Assembly (NCBI GenBank): GCA_904419295.1
Contig: CAJFRA010000014.1
Coordinates: forward strand, 1 to 49,798
Reading direction: 5' to 3'
Source of the DNA: Candidatus Pseudobutyricicoccus lothianensis
Lineage (GTDB): Bacteria > Bacillota > Clostridia > Oscillospirales > Butyricicoccaceae
Length of the DNA: 49,798 bases
Shown here in pieces: positions 15,528-23,995 of the stretch. The position numbers and the translations under genes were made by a program. The notes below the pieces were generated by a model. That model had not been told where the DNA came from. It did not search any database and was given only the letters and a program-made list of their open reading frames with translations. Each line of letters starts with the position of its first letter. The first letter of the stretch is position 1.

Positions 15528-17696
15528 GTGACAAAAAGACCTGGCGAAGAGGACAGAGAATATTCGGTGGATGAGATCATCGCCGAATTCAAAGATACCC
15601 AGTTGCGCACACCGGAGGAGCGGCAGGCAGACGCCCCTCTTTTCAGCGAGCCGGAACAGCAGGAGCCCCCGCCGGAGAGGGAGCCGGCCGCAGACAAAGA
15701 AGAAAAGCCGCGCCCGGAAAAAATGGCGCTGGGCGAAAGCCGGATCATCGACATCACCAGCCGCCTGCCGGTGCAGCAAGGGGAGCCGGAAAAGCGGAAG
15801 CGGAAAGAAAAAGCCCGGGAACAGCCCCACCCTCCGGCGGACAAAGAGGAGCGGAAAGCCGGCCGGGAGGAAAAGGCGGCGCCCAAAGCTGCGCCTGCCG
15901 GCAAAGGGCCGGAAGAGGAGCGGGGCAAAGTGCGCAAATTCCCCCAGCCGCCCCGGCCAGCCCCCGCGCCTCCTCCCGAGGAGCTGTACGAGGACGACTA
16001 CGAAGAAGAGGAAGAAAAAGAACCGGTCCCCTATGACTTTCTGTTCGAAGGGGACCCGGACAACATCCCCCACACCATTCAGAACTTGGGGAAAAAAATC
16101 AAGCGGCTGCGCATCCGGTCCATTTTGCTGTTTTTGCTGCTGGCCGTCGGGGTGGCGGCAACGGTGCTGCCCCAGCTGCCGGTCACGCTGCCCGCGGTGA
16201 TCCGGTATGAAAGGGTGCCCCAGATCTATACGCTGGTGATGTGCGGCGCCCTGGCGCTTTCGCTGCTGGCGGCCGGCGATGTATTGCTGGCCGGCATTTA
16301 CCGCCTGTGCCGGCTGCGTCCCACCCTGGATACGGTGGTGCTGCTGGCCGCATTTTCCGCCCTGGCCCACGGCATGTGGTGCCTGGGGCAGCCGCCGGGG
16401 ACCTTGCCCTATACCGCCGTGGCCCAGATGACCCTGTTTTATGCGGTGATCGCCAAGCGGGGCCGGCTGCTGATGCTGCGCCGCACCTACAAAGCCGCGA
16501 TTTTGAGCACGGCGCCGGTGTGCGTGTGCACCAAAGAGAACAAACAGCAGCGGACCATGGCCTATAAATCCCAGACGGCGGCGGAGCCGGACCTGGCCAG
16601 CATCGATGCGCCGGACAGCACCATGCGGTTTGGCTGCATCTATGCGCCGCTGGCCATTGTGGCGGCAGTGGCTCTGGCGGCGGTGGCCTCTTTTGGCCAG
16701 GGCCGGCCGGAGGGCTTTTTGGAGTGCTTGGCGGTCATATCCACCATGCTGGCCCCGGCAGGGCTGTTGCTGGCCACTGCCACGCCTGGGGTGCGCATTT
16801 CCAAAAAGCTGTTCACATCGGGCACGGCCCTGCTCAACCAGGCGGCTGCCAAAGAGCTGGATTGGGCGGAGCTGGCAGTGCTCACCGATGGGGACGTGTT
16901 CCCCCAGGGGACCGTGGCCATCAGCGGCATGAAGATCGCCCGGAACCAGAGCATGGAGCGGGTGGTGGCCAGCGCCGCCGGCGCGCTGAGCGAAGTGGGC
17001 GGCGGCCTGGGCTATGCCTTTGCAGATTTTGCAAAGCAGCAGTACATCTTCGTGCCCACCCCCTCCCGGGTGGAATACTACGACAACGGCGGCATCTCCG
17101 CCAAGATCGGGCAAAACAGCGTCTTGTGCGGCACGGCCAGCTTCCTGATGCGCATGGGGATCCATGTCAGCGAGGGGCGGACCATCAAAAGCGGCGTGTT
17201 CGTGGCCATCAATTCGGCTTTTGCCGGCGTGTTCGCCCTGAAATACACGGCGCAGCCCCAGAGCTACTCCGCCTTCCGCGTGCTGCGGGTGGGCCGCATC
17301 CGCCCGGTGCTGGCCGTGAAGGATTTCAATGTGACGCCTTTGATGGTGGAAGACAAATTCGACCTGCGGCCCGGGCGCACGGATTTCCCCGATATGGAGG
17401 AGCGGGTGCGCCTGAACAGGGGGGATGGCAAAGGGCGGGCACAGCCTTTGGCACTCCTTTCCCGGGGGACCATGCTGAGTTTTTGCGAATGTGTGACAGC
17501 GGCCCACCGGCTGTGCCGCGCCCAGCGGTTCAACACCATCTGTTCGGTGACTGCCGCAGTGGTGGGCGTGCTGCTCATGTACTTCCTTTCCAGCACGGGG
17601 AATCTGGCGGCCGGCGGGCCGGTGAACGTGTTCTTTTATCTGCTCCTGTGGTTCATCCCCGTGCTGCTGCAAAGCCTCCTTTCGTCGAGATACTAA
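15528..17696 (+). CDS. Degenerate P-type-ATPase-like membrane protein with acidic/basic N-terminal tail
   Basis: 722 aa, GTG start with GAGGGA at 15516-15521. Residues 1-185 are hydrophilic, Pro/Glu/Lys-rich and probably disordered. From 195 on, the order is that of a P1B-type pump: four hydrophobic segments, a cytosolic stretch, two more (about 365-425), then a soluble region and two C-terminal helices. The segment LAPAGLLLATATP aligns with the CPCALGLATP motif of metal pumps but has Ala409-Pro-Ala in place of Cys-Pro-Cys. The phosphorylation motif DKTGTLT is replaced by T453-D-G-D (VLTDGDVFPQGTV). Later blocks (GQNSVLCGTASFLMRMGI, AINSAFAGVFALKY) resemble the nucleotide and hinge regions. 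So it should be unable to pump by the usual mechanism. Co-transcribed with the rlmB-like gene. Its role is unknown. Confidence 0.8.
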   Translation: MTKRPGEEDREYSVDEIIAEFKDTQLRTPEERQADAPLFSEPEQQEPPPEREPAADKEEKPRPEKMALGESRIIDITSRLPVQQGEPEKRKRKEKAREQPHPPADKEERKAGREEKAAPKAAPAGKGPEEERGKVRKFPQPPRPAPAPPPEELYEDDYEEEEEKEPVPYDFLFEGDPDNIPHTIQNLGKKIKRLRIRSILLFLLLAVGVAATVLPQLPVTLPAVIRYERVPQIYTLVMCGALALSLLAAGDVLLAGIYRLCRLRPTLDTVVLLAAFSALAHGMWCLGQPPGTLPYTAVAQMTLFYAVIAKRGRLLMLRRTYKAAILSTAPVCVCTKENKQQRTMAYKSQTAAEPDLASIDAPDSTMRFGCIYAPLAIVAAVALAAVASFGQGRPEGFLECLAVISTMLAPAGLLLATATPGVRISKKLFTSGTALLNQAAAKELDWAELAVLTDGDVFPQGTVAISGMKIARNQSMERVVASAAGALSEVGGGLGYAFADFAKQQYIFVPTPSRVEYYDNGGISAKIGQNSVLCGTASFLMRMGIHVSEGRTIKSGVFVAINSAFAGVFALKYTAQPQSYSAFRVLRVGRIRPVLAVKDFNVTPLMVEDKFDLRPGRTDFPDMEERVRLNRGDGKGRAQPLALLSRGTMLSFCECVTAAHRLCRAQRFNTICSVTAAVVGVLLMYFLSSTGNLAAGGPVNVFFYLLLWFIPVLLQSLLSSRY

Positions 17697-17739
17697 AGAA
17701 TCATCTTTACTTTTGTGTGAATTTGACCAAAAAAATAGA

Positions 17740-17768
17740 TTGAGAAAGTGTTAAAACTATTGTATAAT
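17740..17768 (+). promoter_or_regulatory. SigA-type promoter of the EF-G-like gene
   Basis: TTGAGA (17740-17745), a 17-bp spacer and a perfect TATAAT (17763-17768) in an A/T-rich intergenic stretch, 46 bp before the start codon. Confidence 0.85.
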
Positions 17769-17814
17769 GACTAGTATAGTCGGTTCACATTTACACAAAA
17801 GGAGAGAAGCAATT

Positions 17815-19887
17815 ATGGCCTATAGCACGGAAAAGATCAGGAATATCTGCCTGTTGGGACATGGCGGAGATGGCAAGACCTCCCTGGTGGAGAGCATGTT
17901 GTATTTGACCGGAAAGATCGACCGGCTGGGCAAAACGGCCGACGGGAATACCGTGTGCGATTACGATCCGGAAGAGATAAAGCGCAAGATTTCCATTCAG
18001 ACCACCCTGGCTACGGTAGAGACCCAAGGATATAAGCTCAATGTGCTGGATACCCCCGGCTATTTCGATTTTGCCGGTGAAGTGGCCCAGGCCCTGCGCG
18101 TGGCAGGCTGCGGCATCATCGTGGTATCGGCGAAGGACGGCGTGAACGTGGGCACGGAGAAAGCCTGGCGCATGGTGCGGGGCAAGCGGCTGCCCAGTTT
18201 CTTCTACGTCTCCAAGATCGACGAAGAGAACGCCAATTTTGACAATGTGTATGAGAACCTGCGCGGCCAGTTCGGCAACAGCGTCACGCCCTTTGTCATC
18301 CCTCTGTTCGAAGACGGCAACCGGCCGGCCGGCGTGATCAACGTGGTGACCCGCAAAGCCTTTAAGGCCATCGACGGCCAGATCAAAGAAGTACAGCTGC
18401 CGGACAACAAGATGGAAAAGATCAACCGCCTGCGGGAAGCCTTGGTGGAGAGCGTAGCCACCAATTCCGAGGAAATGATGGAAAAATACTTTGCCGGTGA
18501 AGAATTCACCGAGGAAGAGTTGCTGCACGGCCTGCACCAGGGCGTGCTGGAAGGCGCCATCACCCCGGTCTGTTGCGGCAGCGCCTACACAGGCGTGGGC
18601 ACATTGCAGCTCATCAAGACCTTGATCGACTATGCCCCCGCCCCCTTTGAGGGCCTGGCGGAACACGGCGTGAACGCCGATGGCGAAGAGACGGAAGTGC
18701 AGTTTGACGAAAACGGCAAGCCGCTGGCCATTGTCTTTAAGACCATTGCCGACCAATATGGCCGCTTCTCCTTCTTCAAAGTGGTGTCCGGCAAAGTCAC
18801 GGCGGATATGACGCTGAAGAACATGCGCAACGGCAACAGCGAAAAGCTGGGCCACCTGTATGAAGTGTGCGGCAAAAAGAACACTGAGACCAAAGAAGTG
18901 GTCTGCGGCGACATCGCAGCGGTCTCCAAGCTGAACGATACATTGACAGGCGATACCCTGGCCGATCCCTCCCTGGGCATCACGCTGGATGGCATCGACT
19001 TTGCAGAGCCCTGCTACTCCCAGGCCATCGCGCCCAAAGTGAAGGGCACGGAAGATAAGATCGCCGCCGGCTTGACCAAGCTGCGGGACGAAGACCCCAC
19101 CTTTACCGTTGTCAACAACACCGAGACCCATCAGATGGTGATCTCGGGCACAGGCGACATCCATCTGGATGTGATCTGCTCCAAGCTGAAGAGCAAATTC
19201 GGCGTGGAAGTGGAACTGAGCGACGCCAAAGTGCCCTATCGTGAAAAGATCCGCAAAGCGGTCAGCGTAGAAGGCAAGCACAAGAAGCAATCGGGCGGCC
19301 ACGGGCAATACGGCCATGTCAAGATGACCTTTGAACCCTACACCGAAGGGGATTATCTGTTTGAAGAGCAGACTTTTGGCGGCAGCGTGCCCAAGAACTT
19401 CCACCCGGCGGTGGACAAGGGCATCCGCGAATGCATGGAGCACGGCGTGCTGGCCGGGTATCCGCTGGTGGGGCTCCACGCCATTTTGACCGACGGTTCT
19501 TACCACGATGTGGACAGCAACGAGCTTTCCTTTAAGATGGCGGCCCGTCTGGCTTACAAAGCGGGCATCCCCCAGGCCAACCCCTGCATCTTGGAGCCCC
19601 TGGGCATCATGAAGGTCTATGTGCCCGATAGCTGCATGGGCGATGTGATCGGCGACCTGAACAAACGGCGCGGCCGTATTTTGGGCATGAACCCCACCGA
19701 AAGCGGGGAACAGGAAGTGGTAGCCGAAGTGCCCATGGCCGAAGTGTCCTCCTATGCCATTACCCTGCGCTCCATCACCCAGGGCCGCGGCTGGTTTACC
19801 TACAAGTTCGAGCGCTACGAAGAAGCGCCGCCGGCTGTGCAGCAAAAGGTGATCGAAGAGAGCAAGTTCGTGGACGAAGAGGAATAA
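17815..19887 (+). CDS. Elongation factor G-like translational GTPase (EF-G2 type)
   Basis: 690 aa, full EF-G length with all five domains. The P-loop is GHGGDGKTS (15-23), where EF-G has AHIDAGKTT; switch II is DTPGYFDF (79-86), with Tyr83 at the place of the catalytic His; the G4 motif is SKID rather than NKMD. Domain IV carries SGGHGQYGHVKM. These substitutions are typical of the EF-G-2 paralogue group that Clostridia carry beside the main FusA, not of TetM-type ribosome protection proteins. A role in translation under particular conditions is inferred. Strong GGAGAG site before ATG 17815; monocistronic between its own promoter and terminator. Codon use looks highly optimised, suggesting good expression. 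Confidence 0.88.
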   Translation: MAYSTEKIRNICLLGHGGDGKTSLVESMLYLTGKIDRLGKTADGNTVCDYDPEEIKRKISIQTTLATVETQGYKLNVLDTPGYFDFAGEVAQALRVAGCGIIVVSAKDGVNVGTEKAWRMVRGKRLPSFFYVSKIDEENANFDNVYENLRGQFGNSVTPFVIPLFEDGNRPAGVINVVTRKAFKAIDGQIKEVQLPDNKMEKINRLREALVESVATNSEEMMEKYFAGEEFTEEELLHGLHQGVLEGAITPVCCGSAYTGVGTLQLIKTLIDYAPAPFEGLAEHGVNADGEETEVQFDENGKPLAIVFKTIADQYGRFSFFKVVSGKVTADMTLKNMRNGNSEKLGHLYEVCGKKNTETKEVVCGDIAAVSKLNDTLTGDTLADPSLGITLDGIDFAEPCYSQAIAPKVKGTEDKIAAGLTKLRDEDPTFTVVNNTETHQMVISGTGDIHLDVICSKLKSKFGVEVELSDAKVPYREKIRKAVSVEGKHKKQSGGHGQYGHVKMTFEPYTEGDYLFEEQTFGGSVPKNFHPAVDKGIRECMEHGVLAGYPLVGLHAILTDGSYHDVDSNELSFKMAARLAYKAGIPQANPCILEPLGIMKVYVPDSCMGDVIGDLNKRRGRILGMNPTESGEQEVVAEVPMAEVSSYAITLRSITQGRGWFTYKFERYEEAPPAVQQKVIEESKFVDEEE

Positions 19888-19947
19888 AACAGTCCAGCTT
19901 GATGCAAAACGCTCTGGCGGAAGCCAGGCATGATATGTGATATGCAG

Positions 19948-19998
19948 AAACCGGCACCCTGCCGCGGCCCTTTGGCCCAGTGGGGTGCCGGTTTTTTT
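19948..19998 (+). terminator. Intrinsic terminator of the EF-G-like gene
   Basis: AAACCGGCACCC pairs with GGGTGCCGGTTT around an internal GC-rich loop and runs straight into TTTTTTT. Confidence 0.9.
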
Positions 19999-20157
19999 GC
20001 AGCTGCCAGGGCGGCGATGGAAGGCGAAGGATTTACAAGGATTTTACGCCACCTTGCTGGTGGATCCCAGGCAGGTGAGGTATTCTATAAAAAAGACGGT
20101 ATTGGGCCCGTCTGTCGGTTTTGTACCAAAACATCCTTTGGAATGGGGGAAATCATT

Positions 20158-20496
20158 GTGAAGAGATGGATGGTATTTGTTGTAGCATTGGCTTGCTCGT
20201 CCGCTCTGGTTGGCTGCTCCCATCAGCCGTCCGGCCCTGCCGGCACTCTGGAAGGGAATATAAGGACATATAGCGAATTGGCAGATGGCACATGGCAGGC
20301 GGAGGGCAACACATACCGGTATCGATTGGAGATCGGCGGCAGAATGCCCCATGCTGCCCAGGATGTGACATTTGTGTATTTGAGCAACGTGGAAGAGATC
20401 ACGTTTGAACAAGCCTGGAGAGCAGCGGGACTCAGCAGCGATGGGGAGGACTCTTTCGCGGCGGAAGAAGCGCTGCTGGTAGAAGTGAAAGGATGA
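20158..20496 (+). CDS. Small putative lipoprotein
   Basis: 112 aa from GTG 20158, chosen because GGGGGAA lies 7 bp upstream and the sequence begins with a typical signal peptide: KRW, a hydrophobic run, then the lipobox ALVGC with Cys20 as the acylation site. The mature part (about 92 aa) is acidic and shows no known domain; it contains GTWQAEGNTYRYRLEIGGRMP, suggesting a small beta-rich fold. Upstream in-frame codons belong to the intergenic region. The zinc-ribbon membrane gene follows after 52 bp and may share its transcript. Confidence 0.7.
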   Translation: MKRWMVFVVALACSSALVGCSHQPSGPAGTLEGNIRTYSELADGTWQAEGNTYRYRLEIGGRMPHAAQDVTFVYLSNVEEITFEQAWRAAGLSSDGEDSFAAEEALLVEVKG

Positions 20497-20548
20497 CAGA
20501 GCAAGAGAGGGCCGTTAGAACCAAACAGAATAGGAGGGTGTGGGGCTT

Positions 20549-20809
20549 ATGAAGCCAAAGACATGCAGGAAGATCCTAAATGGGGTGGCAGTCGCAGGAA
20601 TATGCATCATTATCTTATCCTATATCCCTGGCCTGCAGGCGATCCGGAAAGAGATGATCAACGGCGTAACAGTGCTTTTGATCGGTGACCTTATTTTTGG
20701 ATTCCTTTTTTTGCGGTGCCCACACTGCAAGAAATTGTTGAATTTCCGCTGGTCATCCCAAAGCATTTGTCACAATTGCGGCCAGCGGTTGGACGAGGAA
20801 GAAAAGTGA
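20549..20809 (+). CDS. Small membrane protein with C-terminal zinc ribbon
   Basis: 86 aa. Two hydrophobic segments (about 9-28 and 39-56) are followed by CPHCKKLLNF...CHNCGQRL, a CxxC...CxxC zinc ribbon exposed on the cytosolic side if the N-terminal basic residues stay inside. ATG 20549 is chosen because AGGAGG (20532-20537) is 11 bp ahead; GTG 20540 is too close to it. No specific function is recognised. It ends in front of a strong terminator and then the tandem repeat array. Confidence 0.75.
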   Translation: MKPKTCRKILNGVAVAGICIIILSYIPGLQAIRKEMINGVTVLLIGDLIFGFLFLRCPHCKKLLNFRWSSQSICHNCGQRLDEEEK

Positions 20810-20852
20810 AAAAGGGCTGTTGCAAAACGAAAGTTGAGCAACAGTCCTTTTT
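20810..20852 (+). terminator. Intrinsic terminator
   Basis: AAAAGGGCTGTTGC pairs with GCAACAGTCCTTTT around a 13-nt loop, followed by TTTCTTT. It directly follows the zinc-ribbon gene and borders the repeat array. Confidence 0.88.
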
Positions 20853-20861
20853 TCTTTGGTG

Positions 20862-21592
20862 GTTGCCGGGGCGGCAACACCACCGGGGCGGCAACGCCGC
20901 CGGGTGTGACGTGGGAGGATACCGGAAGCGGAGAGAAGGAAATAGAGCGTACCAGCTTCCGCTACTACCCGTTATGGCTGTCGGGGCGGCAACGCCGCCG
21001 GGTGTGCTGTTGGTGGCAGCCGGGAGCGGAGAGAAGGAAATAGAGCGTACCAGCTTCCGTCACCACCCGTTATGGCTGTCGGGGCGGCAACGCCGCCGGG
21101 TGTGCTGTTGGTGGCAACCGGGAGCGGTGAGGAAGAAATGGAGCGTTCTGGCTTCCGTCACCACCCGTCATGGCCGTCGGCCCACGCCGACCCGCCGGGT
21201 GTGACGTGGGAGGATACCGGGAGCGGAGAGAAGGAAATAGAGCGTACCAGCTTCCGATACTACCCGTTATGGCTGTCGGCCCGTGCCGACCCGCCGGGTG
21301 TGACGTGGGAGGTTGCCGGGAGCGGAGAGGAAGAAATGGAGCGTTCTGGCTTCCGTCACCACCCGTTATGGCTGTCGGCCCACGCCGACCCGCCGGGTGT
21401 GACGTGGGAGGATACCGGGAGCGGAGAGAAGGAAATAGAGCGTACCAGCTTCCGTCACCACCCGTTATGGCTGTCGGGGCGGCAACGCCGCCGGGTGTGC
21501 TGTTGGTGGCAGCCGGGAGCGGAGAGGAGGAAATGGAGCGCACCAGCTTCCGTCACCACCCGTTACGGCCGTCGGCCCGCGCCGACCCGACC
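20862..21592. repeat. Tandem array of 98/99-bp units with hairpins (six full copies plus partial ends)
   Basis: Units begin (at CGTTATGG or close variants) at 20970, 21068, 21166, 21265, 21364, 21463 and 21561 (partial), with a divergent first part at 20862-20969; spacings are 98, 98, 99, 99, 99 and 98 bp. Each unit has two dyads. The first occurs in two forms: GGCGGC-AAC-GCCGCC (98-bp units) or GTCGGC-N4-GCCGAC (99-bp units, with loops CCAC, CCGT or CCGC). The second pairs CGGGAGC with GCTTCCG around a purine-rich loop. Units have no unique spacers, so this is not CRISPR. Open frames cross it on both strands but without ribosome sites. It lies between convergent genes. Confidence 0.9.
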
Positions 21593-22167
21593 TGCCAATA
21601 TTTCAAATTGAGTAGAATCAGGCAGAGCGCTGTGAGAAGGTCCGATAGCAGATAGCGTAGTCCAGTTTGCTGCACGGGGAGCCAACCGGGCAGAAAAAAG
21701 ATCGAAAAGAGCATAAGGGCGCCCAGTGCGATCTGTACCTTGGGCATGTTTTGCAGTTTGAGCTGCTTTTCCCGTTCCACCGAGGTCATAAAAAGCAAAA
21801 CCAGCCCTGCGGCTAGGATGGCCAACCAATACAAAGGGGCTATGCCGTATAAGCCGGACGAATAACCATCCCACCCGGTGTTGAGCAAAATATAGGCCCC
21901 ACTGCGCCGAAGCCGCCACTTGATGTTTTTCTCCTTTTCGCCAGGATGCGCAGAGGACAGCGGCTGTGCCCCTACGGGGTCCACCAGCGCAGAGACAGGC
22001 GATTCCAGCACAGCAGCCAGCGCCGCTAAATTGGCAGCGGTGGGTCTACTTTGACCGGCTTCCCATTTGGCCACGGCCTGCCGGCTGATCCCCAACTGTT
22101 CCGCCAAATATTCCTGTGATAACCCAAGCTCCTTCCGCCGGGCTCGGATCGTATCATGAAGTGCCAT
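21553..22167 (-). CDS. XRE-family regulator with membrane-spanning C-terminus
   Basis: 204 aa. Residues 1-60 are an HTH of the XRE/Cro type (IRARRKELGLSQEYLAEQLG, then SRQAVAKWEAGQSRPT). After a linker there are about three or four hydrophobic segments (about 105-190), so DNA binding is probably tied to the membrane. AAGGAGG lies 6 bp before ATG 22167 on the minus strand; the ATG six codons upstream is not supported. The last dozen residues (VGSARADGRNGW) and the stop codon are encoded inside the final unit of the tandem repeat array, so the natural C-terminus has probably been replaced. It lies downstream of aspA on the same strand but after a terminator. Confidence 0.8.
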   Translation of the reverse strand: MALHDTIRARRKELGLSQEYLAEQLGISRQAVAKWEAGQSRPTAANLAALAAVLESPVSALVDPVGAQPLSSAHPGEKEKNIKWRLRRSGAYILLNTGWDGYSSGLYGIAPLYWLAILAAGLVLLFMTSVEREKQLKLQNMPKVQIALGALMLFSIFFLPGWLPVQQTGLRYLLSDLLTALCLILLNLKYWQVGSARADGRNGW

Positions 22168-22271
22168 AGCGCACCTCCTTTCCACTCCATTCTAAAAGAA
22201 ATCCTGGTTGCACACCACCAACCAAAGGGCAACTTGGCCGGTTGCGGCCGGTTTTTTGCGGGCAAATGGCA

Positions 22272-22302
22272 CAAAAACACCCCCGGCCAGGGCCAGGGGT
22301 GT
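22272..22302 (-). terminator. Intrinsic terminator of aspA
   Basis: On the minus strand ACACCCCTGGCC pairs with GGCCGGGGGTGT and ends in TTTTTGTG, 16 bp after the aspA stop. It separates aspA from the XRE gene. Confidence 0.85.
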
Positions 22303-22318
22303 GAAAAGATCTGCTTTT

Positions 22319-23746
22319 TTATTTGTGGGCTTTGGTGAACTGCTCCAGCTCTTCCCGCTCTTTTTCCGAGAATGTCAGCTTGAAGGGGTTCAGGATCTCG
22401 TCTACTTCGTCGGCGCTGACGATGCCTTTTTGCACCACCAGTTTGCGCACAGGCACGCCGGTCTTCAACGATTCCTTGGCGATCTCCGAAGCCTTTTTGT
22501 AGCCGATGAAGGGGCACAGGGCCGTGACCATGCCCACGCTGTGCTCCAACAGCTCCAGGCAGTGCTCTTTGTTGGCAGTGATGCCCAGGATGCAGTTGTC
22601 CACCAGGGTCATCACGCCGCCGGTCAGGGTCTCGATGGACTCGAACAGGTTGTAGAAGACCACGGGCTCGAAGGCGTTCAGCTCCAGCTGGCCGGCTTCG
22701 GCCGCCATGGTGATGCACATATCGTTGCCGATGATGTTGAAGGCCACCTGGCTCATCACTTCGGGGATGACCGGGTTCACCTTGCCCGGCATGATGGAAG
22801 AGCCGTTCTGCTTCGGGGGCAGGTTGATCTCGGCCAGGCCGGTGCGGGGGCCGCTGGACATCAGGCGCAGGTCGTTGGACATTTTCGACAGGTTGACCGC
22901 GCAGGTCTTGATGATGCCCGACACATTAACAAAACCGTCCAGGTTCTGGGTGCCGTCGATCAGGTTTTCCGACTGGATCAGGGGGAACTTGGTGATCTCA
23001 CGCAGGTCGGCCACGATGTGATCCAGGTAGTCGGCAGAGACGTTGATGGCGGTGCCGATGGCTGTGGCACCCATGTTGACGACGCACATATCTTTGGCAG
23101 CCTTGTGCAGCCGCTTGATGTCGCGCTGGATGGCGCTGGCATAGGCGTGGAACTCCTGGCCCAGACGGATGGGCACGGCGTCCTGCAGCTGGGTACGGCC
23201 CATTTTCACCACGTCGTCAAACTCCTGGGCTTTGATCTCCAGAGCCTCGTACAGGCGGTTGAGCTGGTGCAGGGCAGCGGGCAGCAGGGCCAGAATGGTC
23301 AGCTTGCCGGCGGTGGGGTACACGTCGTTGGTGGATTGGGCCATGTTGACATGGTCGTTGGGATGGACGATGGAATAATCGCCCTTTTGGCCGCCCAGGA
23401 TCTCAATGGCCCGGTTGGCGATCACTTCGTTGGCATTCATATTGGCAGAGGTGCCCGCGCCGCCTTGGATGGCGTCGACGATGAACTGGTCGTGCAGCTT
23501 GCCTTCGATCACCTCGTCGCTGGCTTGGATGATGGCGTCGGCGATCTTGGCATCCAGGGTGCCGGCATGCTTGTTGGCAATGGCCGATGCCTTTTTGATC
23601 TGGGCCAGGCTGACGATCAGCTTGTCATGCATCGGGTGGCCGGTGATGGGGAAATTCAGCTTGCCGCGCAGGGACTGCACGCCGTAGTATGCGTCTACGG
23701 GGACTTCCAGTGTACCGATGGAATCGGCTTCTGTTCTAGTGTTCAT
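22319..23746 (-). CDS. aspA: Aspartate ammonia-lyase
   Basis: 475 aa. Converts L-aspartate to fumarate and ammonia. The superfamily signature GSSIMPGKVNP is intact, with STNDVYPTAG (substrate and active-site loop), GRTQLQDAVPI and the NLIDGTQNLDGFVN segment typical of AspA rather than FumC. The length fits the family. ATG 23746 is chosen; GAGAGGAA stands before it on the minus strand and homology starts there, whereas the longer frame adds 51 unlike residues. An Lrp-type regulator is divergently transcribed 249 bp away, with a palindrome between them, which suggests amino-acid-responsive control. The fumarate made here could feed the fumarase subunit at 39.6 kb. Confidence 0.93.
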   Translation of the reverse strand: MNTRTEADSIGTLEVPVDAYYGVQSLRGKLNFPITGHPMHDKLIVSLAQIKKASAIANKHAGTLDAKIADAIIQASDEVIEGKLHDQFIVDAIQGGAGTSANMNANEVIANRAIEILGGQKGDYSIVHPNDHVNMAQSTNDVYPTAGKLTILALLPAALHQLNRLYEALEIKAQEFDDVVKMGRTQLQDAVPIRLGQEFHAYASAIQRDIKRLHKAAKDMCVVNMGATAIGTAINVSADYLDHIVADLREITKFPLIQSENLIDGTQNLDGFVNVSGIIKTCAVNLSKMSNDLRLMSSGPRTGLAEINLPPKQNGSSIMPGKVNPVIPEVMSQVAFNIIGNDMCITMAAEAGQLELNAFEPVVFYNLFESIETLTGGVMTLVDNCILGITANKEHCLELLEHSVGMVTALCPFIGYKKASEIAKESLKTGVPVRKLVVQKGIVSADEVDEILNPFKLTFSEKEREELEQFTKAHK

Positions 23747-23882
23747 AGCAGGGTTCCTCTCTTTGGTTTCAGTTGGCTGGCCTGGGGCCATTTCCTTTCG
23801 CGCTCCAGCATACACTACTGTAAGGCCGGGGTAAAGAGCTGAAGGAAAATACGGAAAAAACCAAAAAATTTGCGGATTAGAC

Positions 23883-23905
23883 TTCATTTTCAAAAGCAAA
23901 ATGAA
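23883..23905. promoter_or_regulatory. Candidate operator in the aspA-lrp intergenic region
   Basis: TTCATTTT and AAAATGAA form a perfect 8-bp inverted repeat around a 7-bp centre, 31 bp upstream of a TATACT -10 (23937-23942) for the Lrp gene. AT-rich dyads of this kind are typical Lrp/AsnC targets; binding is inferred from position only. Confidence 0.5.
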
Positions 23906-23995
23906 AAACGGACTTTATTTTATTAGGCAGAACTGGTATACTGGTTGTGAAGTGGCCGAATGCCACAAAACGCAAAACATAAACGGAGCGAAGTC

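Noticed and set aside
15321-17672. A 783-codon minus-strand frame opposite the degenerate P-type-ATPase-like gene
   Set aside because: The + strand shows an ordered membrane protein with a ribosome site and co-transcription; the minus frame is His/Gln/Arg-rich with no such support.
20862-21592. CRISPR array
   Set aside because: Whole 98/99-bp units repeat in tandem with no unique spacers, and no cas genes are nearby.
21072-21611. Open frames crossing the tandem array, giving 33-residue peptide repeats
   Set aside because: Unit lengths of 98 bp break the frame between some units, both strands are open, and no ribosome site precedes any of them.
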